Positions 1 to 7,000 of a stretch of 8,269 nucleotides of DNA are shown here, in pieces; position 1 is the stretch's first letter; the number at the start of each line of letters is the position of its first letter. The notes under the pieces were generated by a model. The model saw only the letters and a program-made list of their open reading frames with translations. It was not told the DNA's origin and did no database searches. Both the position numbers and the translations under genes were made by a program. The stretch spans positions 1-8,269 of the forward strand of contig JAIRLE010000017.1 in the NCBI GenBank assembly GCA_031259605.1, in the 5' to 3' direction. This DNA comes from Zoogloeaceae bacterium (GTDB lineage: Bacteria; Pseudomonadota; Gammaproteobacteria; Burkholderiales; Rhodocyclaceae).

Positions 1-410
1 CCGCAATCCATCGGAAAATCCCGGGGCGGATGGAACAGCAAAATTCATCTGGTTGCCGCGGATGCGCGAACGGCCATAGCGTTTTCGCTGTCTGCCGGAC
101 AAGCGCATGACGCGCCGCAAGGGCGCAAGCCGCTGGAACGGCTTGCGCCAACTGGATGGATCGTGCCTGCGAAGGAGACGAAACTCGGCAACGGGCGCTT
201 GATCTGGGGTACCTTCCTGTCGTGCCGCCCAAACACAACCGGCTCGCTCCTTGGGAATATGATCGTGTGATGTACCGTCGCCGCAACGAGGCTGAGCGCC
301 TGTTTCGTCGGCTCAAGGGGTTCCGGCGTGTCTTCACTCGCTTCGAGAAACTTGATGTGATATTTCTTGGGTTTATCCATTTCGCACTGATCGTCGATGC
401 TTTGCGATAG
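1..410 (+). pseudogene. IS5-family DDE transposase, 5'-cut and frameshifted
   Basis: The gene is readable in two frames. Frame 1 (from base 1 to about 130-150) gives IGKSRGGWNSKIHLVAADAR followed by an SAGQAHDAPQGRK-like segment, the typical central part of IS5-group transposases. Past about 150 this frame no longer looks like transposase and it stops at 268-270. The frame starting at 156 carries the rest: MDRACEGDETRQ (second catalytic Asp, with Cys where family members usually have Tyr), VVPPKHNRLAPWEYDR, and an exact Y-x2-R-x3-E-x6-K signature (Y40, R43, E47, K54 of this segment) holding the catalytic Glu. It ends in FIHFALIVDALR and a TAG stop at 408-410. A single indel near 130-155 therefore separates the halves. 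Some IS elements use programmed frameshifting, but I see no slippery A or T run here, so decay is more likely. No active transposase is expected from this copy. Confidence 0.85.
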
Positions 411-423
411 TGTGAACACTCCC
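1..423 (+). mobile_element. Right-hand part of a degraded IS5-family insertion sequence
   Basis: The left side is cut off by the window edge. The interior holds a broken IS5-type transposase whose stop codon is at 408-410. Immediately after the stop comes TGTGAACACTCCC (411-423), followed by TAG. IS5-family elements usually end within a few bases of the transposase stop, so 423 is taken as the probable right end and the following TAG as possible target-site sequence. This is inference, because the left terminal inverted repeat is outside the window and cannot be compared. The element is transcribed toward phaC but lies about 480 bases from it. Confidence 0.7.
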
Positions 424-547
424 TAGATAGTTTCATCGTAAAACCAACTCCGGTTTGAAACCCCGCCCGTAAGAAGCTGTTTTAAAAATACCTTGAGAGG
501 CGTTCAAGCGTCGCATCCATTCTTCCGCCCCGTCAAAAGCGAGGCGC

Positions 548-605
548 GAAGGTTGGAACCCCGGCCTGAAGGGCTGCCGCTAATTTCTTGCTGGAGGTTC
601 TGCCG
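548..605 (+). repeat. Partial copy of a dispersed repeat (short form)
   Basis: GAAGGTTGGAACCCCGGCC (548-566) matches the reverse complement of 8251-8269 at 17 of 19 bases. Directly after it, TGAAGGGCTGCCGCTAATTT and the following TTGCTG match the reverse complement of about 8148-8176 with one substitution and one single-base indel. A further TCTGCC (about 599-604) also recurs at the expected place. The right-edge copy carries about 74 extra bases between the two matching blocks. The two copies are therefore inverted relative to each other, and this one has lost or never had the middle. Confidence 0.7.
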
Positions 606-680
606 CCGGAGCGTCATGTGATCGGTAAATCCGGGACGCGCACGATTGAGCAAAACAACAGCAACACGACACTTCGGGAC

Positions 681-697
681 GGTTCGCGCGACGAACC
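681..697. other. Short hairpin upstream of phaC
   Basis: GGTTCG (681-686) and CGAACC (692-697) form a 6-bp perfect dyad around a 5-base centre. It lies about 210 bases before the phaC start. No T run follows it, so it is not an obvious terminator. It could be an operator half-site pair or chance. Confidence 0.25.
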
Positions 698-870
698 AAG
701 GTCGTCTCAAAGAGCAAGGAAATGGTGGATTTGACCATCCGCTTGTGAAGTTCACTCCACTACACCGGAAGTTTTTGCAGTTTGGCAAGAAAATCGCATA
801 TATCCATAAGCAAACACTCTCTACCCTGGTTGCCGACGCCGCACGCATCCGTCTTTGGACGCGAATATGG

Positions 871-876
871 TATAAA
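871..876 (+). promoter_or_regulatory. Possible -10 element for phaC
   Basis: TATAAA matches the sigma-70 -10 consensus at 5 of 6 bases and lies 28 bases before the phaC start codon. No good -35 hexamer is found at 16-18 bases upstream (the bases there read TCCGTC). This is therefore either an activator-dependent promoter or chance in an AT-rich patch. Confidence 0.25.
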
Positions 877-892
877 GACGAAGTTATACGTC

Positions 893-898
893 AGGAGA
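893..898 (+). promoter_or_regulatory. Ribosome binding site of phaC
   Basis: AGGAGA lies six bases before the ATG at 905. It fixes the start there rather than at a TTG (782) that would extend the frame 41 codons upstream through sequence that does not look coding. Confidence 0.8.
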
Positions 899-904
899 CT
901 CGCC

Positions 905-2659
905 ATGAGCGCAAAACCGCCTTCATCAACCGAACACAAGAGCTTCGACATCAATGAGGCCAGTCCGCTGGAAACCCTGTACGAGAACGTCAGCAAGCAC
1001 GTGGATCCTTTCGGCGTCACCAGCGCCATGCTCAGCGCGCACATGGCCTGGCTGATGCACCCGCAGGAGCTTTCCCGCGCCATTACCGCGCTTTCCGGCG
1101 ACCTGCTGGCGCTACAGGCGCATACCGCGCGCCGCGCCCTGGGCATCCCCTCGGCAGACGTGGTGCTGCCGCACACCGACGACACCCGCTTCGCCGACCC
1201 TGCCTGGAGCGAATCCGCTTCCTGGGACATCCTCAAGGAATGGTACCTGGCATTCACCCATCGCTTGCAGGACATGTACTTCGAAACCCCCGGCATGAAC
1301 GGCAAGGAGCGCCGCCGCGCCGCCTTCTGGCTACGCAAATGGCTGAACGCCGTCGCGCCGACCAATTTCTTTTGGAGCAACCCCGTCGCCCTGCGCAAAT
1401 TCGTGGAAAGTCACGGCAAGAGCCTGGCGAGCGGAATACAGAACTTCTTCCGCGACATCAAGGCAAACAATATCCTGATGGTGGAAGAAGACGCCTTCCA
1501 GGTCGGCAAGGACCTGGCAACCACGCCCGGCAAGGTGATCTACCGCAACCGCCTGCTGGAAATCATCCATTACACGCCGACCACCCAGAAGGTGCGCTCC
1601 GTCCCCATTCTCATCGTCACGCCCTGGATCAACAAGTTCTACATCCTGGACTTGACCGCCAAGAAGAGCTTGGTCAAATATCTGGCGGATCAGGGATTTT
1701 CCGTGTTCATCACCAGTTGGAAGAATCCCACGGCGGATATGGCCAATATCACCTTCGACGACTATCTGCTCGAAGGCGCGGACGAAGCGGTAAAGAAGGT
1801 GCTGGATTTCTGCCAGGTTCCCAAGCTGCACATCGCGGGTTACTGCATCGGCGGTACGCTGGTCAGCGCCTGGCTGGCCTGGGCCAACCGCCAGTACGGC
1901 CCCGGCAAGGTGCCGGTAGCGGACTGGACGCTGTTTACCACGCTCACGGATTTTTCCCGCCCCGGCGACATCGAGGTTTTCATCAACGACGCGGGCATCG
2001 ACGCGCTGGAAGAGACCATGGCGCAAAAAGGTTTCCTGGATGGCCGCGACATGGCCTCCTCCTTCCGTCTCCTGCGCTCCAACAGCCTGATCTGGCATTA
2101 CTGGGTGCACAGCTACCTGTACGGCGAAACCCTGCCGCCCTTCGATGTGCTGTTCTGGAACGTCGATTCCACCCGCATGCCCTATGCCATGCACAGCTAC
2201 TATCTGCGGGAAATGTACCTGAAGAACAACCTCGTCAAGCGCGACCACTTGACCATCGCCGGACAGCCCATAGACCTGCATCGCATCACCCAGCCACTCT
2301 ACGCGGTAACGGCCATCGACGACCACATCGCGCCGTGGACACAGTGCTACCGCATCCGCAAATACATCAACGAGAACGCGCCGGTGCATTTCGTGTTGTC
2401 GACTTCCGGCCACATCGTCGGCATCGTCAATCCGCCGGTCAATCCGCCCAAGCGCGCCTTTTGGTCGGGCGAACCCGGCCCGAACGAACGTTACGACGAC
2501 TGGATGAAGCGCAGCAAGAAGCAACCCGGCTCCTGGTGGGAAGAGTGGAAAGTCTGGCTGGAAGCGCGCGGCGGCGAACTCATCGACGCGCCGCCCGTCT
2601 CCAACCGCAGATACCCGGCGCTGGCCGATGCGCCCGGCGTCTATGTGCTGGAAAAATAA
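905..2659 (+). CDS. phaC: Class I poly(R)-hydroxyalkanoate synthase PhaC
   Basis: The enzyme polymerises (R)-3-hydroxyacyl-CoA, typically 3-hydroxybutyryl-CoA, into polyester on the surface of cytoplasmic storage granules, releasing CoA. The 584-residue product matches the usual class I length (about 590). The N-terminal PhaC domain covers roughly residues 95-270 and the alpha/beta-hydrolase core follows. The lipase-like box GYCIGG places the nucleophile at Cys314. The DDHIAPW motif gives the catalytic Asp473, and SGHIVGIVNPP gives the catalytic His503. The conserved FDVLFWNVDST segment has its Trp at 418. The start at 905 is chosen for its AGGAGA site and typical N-terminus. No phaA, phaB, phaR or phasin gene is adjacent, so monomer supply must be encoded elsewhere. 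A palindrome/terminator-like zone follows the stop, suggesting a monocistronic unit. Class I rather than II or III is inferred from overall similarity and from the absence of an adjacent phaE. Confidence 0.95.
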   Translation: MSAKPPSSTEHKSFDINEASPLETLYENVSKHVDPFGVTSAMLSAHMAWLMHPQELSRAITALSGDLLALQAHTARRALGIPSADVVLPHTDDTRFADPAWSESASWDILKEWYLAFTHRLQDMYFETPGMNGKERRRAAFWLRKWLNAVAPTNFFWSNPVALRKFVESHGKSLASGIQNFFRDIKANNILMVEEDAFQVGKDLATTPGKVIYRNRLLEIIHYTPTTQKVRSVPILIVTPWINKFYILDLTAKKSLVKYLADQGFSVFITSWKNPTADMANITFDDYLLEGADEAVKKVLDFCQVPKLHIAGYCIGGTLVSAWLAWANRQYGPGKVPVADWTLFTTLTDFSRPGDIEVFINDAGIDALEETMAQKGFLDGRDMASSFRLLRSNSLIWHYWVHSYLYGETLPPFDVLFWNVDSTRMPYAMHSYYLREMYLKNNLVKRDHLTIAGQPIDLHRITQPLYAVTAIDDHIAPWTQCYRIRKYINENAPVHFVLSTSGHIVGIVNPPVNPPKRAFWSGEPGPNERYDDWMKRSKKQPGSWWEEWKVWLEARGGELIDAPPVSNRRYPALADAPGVYVLEK

Positions 2660-2720
2660 CGCGGCGCGCGGTTTTTTGCGTATCCCGTCATTTTTGGCAT
2701 TTGCCGGAATGACGGGATGA
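2660..2720 (+). terminator. Terminator-like palindrome after phaC
   Basis: Just past the stop, a short GC-only segment (CGCGGCGCGCGG, 2660-2671) runs into TTTTTT (2672-2677). Next comes a stronger dyad: ATCCCGTCATT (2682-2692) pairs perfectly over 11 bp with AATGACGGGAT (2708-2718). Its loop can itself form GGC-ATTT-GCC. The second dyad has no T run behind it on the plus strand. It resembles the CCGTCATTCC...GGAATGACGG type of extragenic palindrome common in proteobacteria. Together they could end phaC transcription or protect its 3' end; that function is inferred. Confidence 0.55.
2682..2718. repeat. REP-like extragenic palindrome
   Basis: An 11-bp perfect inverted repeat with a 15-base centre, whose arms read CCCGTCATT and AATGACGGG. 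Palindromes of this wording occur in many copies in various proteobacterial genomes. Only one copy is visible here, so membership of a genome-wide family is inferred. Confidence 0.5.
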
Positions 2721-2827
2721 TCTTGTCCGGTCACCATTGCGGCTCATTCAGGCAGCGCGGCGGATTTTCTGCTACCCTTGCCCGCCTTTTGCCTTGTCTC
2801 CTGCCTTTTGATCGGTTGTAGATTTCA

Positions 2828-4033
2828 ATGCCTGATTCGCGCGAACCGCCTGCCCCGCTTCCTTCCGCCTCCCCCTTGCCGCCGCTCGTCCTTCGGGGAA
2901 AAACGTTGTCGCCCATCGTGCAGGGCGGCATGGGCGTTGCCATTTCCGCGCACAAACTGGCGGGCGCGGTGGCGGCTGAAAATGCCATTGGCACCGTAGC
3001 CAGCGTCGATCTGCGCCACCACCATCCCGACCTGCTGGAAATGACGCGCCGCGTCAAGGACAGGGAAGTCAACAAGGCAACCATCTGGAAAGCCAATCGC
3101 ATCGCGCTTGACCGGGAAATCCGCGGCGCGCTGGAAATCGCCCAGGGGCGCGGCATGGTTGCGGTCAATGTCATGCGCGCCGTGTCGCAATACCAGGAGT
3201 ACGTGCGCCAGTCCTGCGAATCCGGTGCGCACGCCATCGTCATGGGCGCGGGGCTGCCGCTGGATTTGCCGGATTTGACGACGGATTTTCCAGAAGTCGC
3301 GCTCTTTCCCATTCTTTCGGATGTGCGCGGCGTCACGTTGATCCTGAAGAAATGGATGCGCAAGAAACGCCTGCCCGACGCCATCGTCATCGAACATCCC
3401 GCTTATGCGGGCGGTCATCTGGGCGCGCAGCAGAAGGAAGACGTGAATGATCCGCGTTTCGATTTCGATATCGTCCTTCCCGGCGTCTTGCAGGTTTTCA
3501 GGGACATGGGGCTGGAATCCGAACGCATTCCCCTGATTCCCGCAGGCGGCATCTGTAGCCACGCGCAGGTACGGGAACTCCTCGGCATGGGCGCTTCCGC
3601 CGTGCAACTGGGTACCGCCTTTGCCGTCACCAAGGAAGGGGACGCGCATCTCGAATTCAAGAAGGTGCTGTTGGGCGCAACGAAAGAAACCGTGGTGGAA
3701 TTCATGAGTTGCGCCGGTCTTCCCGCGCGCGCCGTGCGTACGCCCTGGCTGGAAAACTATCTGGCGCGCGAGCAAAAACTGATGCGGGCGGCGGAAGGCA
3801 AACAGCATCAATGCACCCTGGCCTGGGACTGTCTGCTCACGTGCGGCCTGCGCGACGCCAATCCCAAACACGGACAATTCTGCATCGACCACCAGCTCGC
3901 CGCCGCCATGCGCGGCGAACTCAAGCACGGCCTGTTCTTTCGCGGCAAGACAAAACTTCCCTTCGGCCAGCGTATCCGCCCGGCACGGGATTTGATCCGC
4001 TACCTGCTGACGGGCGAGGGGCTGGAAACCTGA
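2828..4033 (+). CDS. Nitronate monooxygenase-family FMN protein with C-terminal Cys cluster
   Basis: A predicted cytoplasmic flavoprotein of 401 residues with a TIM-barrel fold. In characterised members of the family (formerly 2-nitropropane dioxygenase), FMN oxidises nitronates with O2; other members act as NAD(P)H-dependent flavin reductases or enoyl reductases. Visible motifs in order are QGGMGV (32-37) near the first strand, GAGLP (140-144), AGGHLG (194-199) with the family's catalytic His at 197, PAGGI (238-242), and GASAVQLGTAF (255-265) for phosphate binding. The C-terminal region adds Cys329, Cys335, Cys339 and Cys352 (C-x5-C-x3-C-x12-C), unlike the minimal nitronate monooxygenases and suggesting a metal or Fe-S site. 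I recall similar C-termini in epsilonproteobacterial homologues, but the role is unknown to me. The first 20 residues are Pro-rich and probably disordered. No strong ribosome site precedes the ATG. The next gene begins 61 bases downstream on the same strand, so the two may be co-transcribed. The substrate cannot be stated. Confidence 0.85.
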   Translation: MPDSREPPAPLPSASPLPPLVLRGKTLSPIVQGGMGVAISAHKLAGAVAAENAIGTVASVDLRHHHPDLLEMTRRVKDREVNKATIWKANRIALDREIRGALEIAQGRGMVAVNVMRAVSQYQEYVRQSCESGAHAIVMGAGLPLDLPDLTTDFPEVALFPILSDVRGVTLILKKWMRKKRLPDAIVIEHPAYAGGHLGAQQKEDVNDPRFDFDIVLPGVLQVFRDMGLESERIPLIPAGGICSHAQVRELLGMGASAVQLGTAFAVTKEGDAHLEFKKVLLGATKETVVEFMSCAGLPARAVRTPWLENYLAREQKLMRAAEGKQHQCTLAWDCLLTCGLRDANPKHGQFCIDHQLAAAMRGELKHGLFFRGKTKLPFGQRIRPARDLIRYLLTGEGLET

Positions 4034-4094
4034 CGCGCTGAAAAAAACTGCCGAAAAATAGAACAAAGCGTGCGCCCCGCGATACGACCACGAC
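4034..4094 (+). other. Short spacer between the two flavoprotein genes
   Basis: Sixty-one bases containing two A runs (AAAAAAA around 4041-4047 and AAAAA near 4054) and no hairpin with a T run, so nothing here would clearly stop transcription. No AGGAG-like site precedes the ATG at 4095, so the downstream start has weak sequence support. There is no in-frame GTG or ATG upstream that would be better. Confidence 0.5.
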
Positions 4095-7000
4095 ATGACC
4101 CGCCTACGCGAAATCCCCTACAACTACACCTCCTTTTCCGACCGGGAGATCGTCATTCGCCTGTTGGGCGAGGAAAGCTGGCAAACGTTGGAGGCGCTCC
4201 GGGACGAGCGCGTCACCGGGCGGTCGGCGCGGATGCTCTATGAAGTGTTGGGCGACATCTGGGTGGTGGCGCGCAATCCCTTTCTCGAAGACGACCTGAT
4301 TGCCAACCGCGAGCGACGCGAGGCGCTGATCGACGCCCTGCATCACCGCCTGAAGGAGGTTGAGAAGCGCCGCCTCGCCGCCGAACCGGAAGACCCGGAA
4401 CGCAGCGCCAGGGTGGCGCAATTGGTCGAGGCGGCAAAAAACGCGGTACGGCGTTTCGAGGCGCGCTTTCGGGAAGCGAGCCGTTTGCGGCAAAAGGTGC
4501 AGAAAATCCTGGGCCGCCACACCCGCCGCGACAACATCGCCTTCGATGGCCTTTCCCGCGTCGCGCATGTGACGGACGCCACCGACTGGCGCGTCGAATA
4601 CCCATTTGTCGTGCTGACGCCGGATACGGAAGCTGAAGTCGCGCCGCTCGTCAAGGGCGCAATCGATGCCGGGCTGACCATCATCCCGCGTGGCGGCGGC
4701 ACCGGCTATACCGGTGGGGCCATTCCGCTCACGCCCTGTTCCGCAGTCATCAATACCGAAAAACTCGTCGATCTTTCGGCGGTGGAGAAAATCGTGCTCC
4801 CCGGTCATACGGAACCCTGCGCCACGATTCGTGCGGGCGCGGGCGTGGTCACCGAGCGCGTTTCCGAAGCGGCGGCGAAGGCCGGACGGGTATTCGCGGT
4901 CGACCCCACTTCGGCTTCGGCTTCCACTGTGGGCGGCAACGTTGCCATGAACGCGGGCGGCAAGAAGGCCGTGCTCTGGGGCACGGCGCTCGACAACCTC
5001 GCCTGGTGGAAGATGGTGACGCCGGATGGCGACTGGCTGGAAGTCGAGCGGTTGAATCACAATCTGGGCAAGATTCACGAGCAGGAAACCGTGGAATTCC
5101 GCCTGAAACGTTTCGCTCCTGACGGCAAAAAGCTGCTTTCCGAGGAAATCCTGACGCTCCCCGGCGCGCGCTGTCGCAAGGACGGCCTGGGCAAGGACGT
5201 GACCGACAAGTTCCTGGGCGGCATCCCCGGCGTACAGAAGGAGGGTGCCGACGGCATCGTCGTCGCCGCCCGCTGGGTGCTGCACCAGATGCCGCCGGTC
5301 ACAAGCGCCGTGTGCCTGGAATTCTTCGGCCAGGTGCGCGAGGCGGTACCCTCCATCGTCGAAATCACCGATTACTTCAAGCCGGGTGGCAAGGGACACG
5401 CGGCGAATGTGCGGCTTGCCGGGCTGGAGCACATGGACGAGCGTTATGTGAAGGCCGTCGGCTACGCCACCAAGGCCAAGCGTGAAGGTCAGCACACGCG
5501 GCCCAAGATGGTGTTGATCGGCGACATCGTCGGCCACGACGAGGAGGCGGTGATGGCTGCCGCCGCCGAAGTCGTGCGCATGGCCAACGCCCGCGACGCC
5601 GAGGGTTTTATTGCCGTCTCGCCGGAAATGCGTAGAAAATTCTGGCTCGACCGCTCCCGCACCGCCGCCATTTCCCGGCACACCAACGCCTTCAAGGTCA
5701 ATGAGGACGTGGTGATTCCGCTTCCCCGCATGGGGGAGTATTGCGACGGCATCGAGCGCATCAATATCGAATTGTCCATCGAGAACAAGATCAATCTGTG
5801 CGACGCGCTCATGGAATTCCTGCAAGGCGACCTGCCGGTCAACACGGGCGACAGTAAACTCGAAAAGGACATCCTGCTCGGCGAGCGGCGCGAAGAGGCG
5901 GAAGAACATGTGGCGCTGGTGCGGGCGCGCTGGCAATGGCTCCTGGACAACCTCGACCTGCCGCTGCCGAAGGCCGAGGCCCGTTTTGCCGAATTCGGCA
6001 TCGTGGCGGGCGAATTGACCAACAAGGCGGAACGGCCGACGCTCTTCCACCGCTTGCAGGATTATTCCGTGCGGGTTTCCTGGAAGAAGGAACTGAAGGA
6101 GCCGCTGGATTTCATTTTCGATGGCCCCATCTTTCGCCCGCTTTCCGAAAAACTGGACGCCATCCAACAGGACGTGCTGCGCGGTCGGGTGTTCGTGGCG
6201 TTGCACATGCACGCCGGCGACGGCAATGTGCACACCAACATCCCGGTCAATTCCGACAATTACGAAATGCTGCAAACCGCCAACCGGGCGGTGGAACGCA
6301 TCATGGCGCTGGCCCGCTCGCTTGATGGCGTCATCTCCGGCGAGCATGGCATCGGCATCACAAAGCTGGATTTTCTGAGCGAGGAAGAAATTGCGCCCTT
6401 TCGCGCCTACAAGGCAAAGGTCGACCCGGAGGGGCACTTCAACAAGGGCAAGCTCATGCCGGGCGGCAATCTTGCCAACGCCTACACGCCTTCCTTTTCG
6501 CTCCTGGGGTCGGAATCGCTCATCATGGAACAATCGGCCATCGGGCGTATTTCCGCCATGGTCAAGAACTGTCTGCGCTGCGGCAAGTGCAAGCCGGTCT
6601 GTTCCACGCACGTGCCGCGCGCCAACCTGCTCTACAGCCCGCGCAACAAGATTCTCGGCTTGAGCCTGTTGATCGAGGCGTTTTTGTACGAGGAACAGAC
6701 GCGGCGCGGCGTGAGCCTGCAACACTTTGCCGAATTCAACGACGTGGCCGACCATTGCACGGTCTGCCACCGCTGCGCGCGTCCCTGTCCGGTGGATATT
6801 GATTTTGGCGACGTTACCATCGCCGTGCGCAATTTCTTGAGAAAGCGCGGCAGGAAGACCTTCTCGCCGGTCGGTTTCCTGGCGATGCGCTTTCTTTCCC
6901 TGAAAGACCCGACCGCCATCAAGCTGGCGCGCAAACTGATGATCGGCTGGGGCTACCGGGCGCAGCGCCTGGGTTATCGCCTGGGCCGTTCCTTGGGGCT

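Larger units (their letters stand above)
424..904. other. Non-coding stretch between the IS remnant and phaC
   Basis: No convincing gene lies here. Open frames on both strands have no recognisable domains and no ribosome site, and one of them overlaps the phaC start. The stretch contains a small hairpin just past the IS end (AAACC 441-445 with GGTTT 452-456), a partial copy of a repeat also found at the right edge of the window (about 548-605), a 6-bp hairpin (GGTTCG 681-686 with CGAACC 692-697), and the phaC ribosome site. Base composition is more AT-rich than in the genes. Confidence 0.6.

Noticed and set aside
782..904. A 41-codon upstream extension of phaC from a TTG
   Set aside because: The added residues do not resemble a PhaC N-terminus, the region is AT-rich and non-coding in character, and AGGAGA six bases before the ATG at 905 marks the real start.
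646..957. A 103-codon plus-strand frame and a 114-codon minus-strand frame (504-848) in the gap before phaC
   Set aside because: They have no recognised domain and no ribosome site. The first overlaps the phaC start in another frame, and the second runs across the repeat copy.
1240..2712. A 490-codon plus-strand frame and a 468-codon minus-strand frame (1331-2737) over phaC
   Set aside because: Both are low-complexity, Arg/His/Gly/Ala-rich translations of other frames of phaC, which itself has all catalytic motifs.
2825..4096. A 423-codon open frame on the minus strand
   Set aside because: It is an antisense shadow of the nitronate monooxygenase-family gene, with no recognisable domain.
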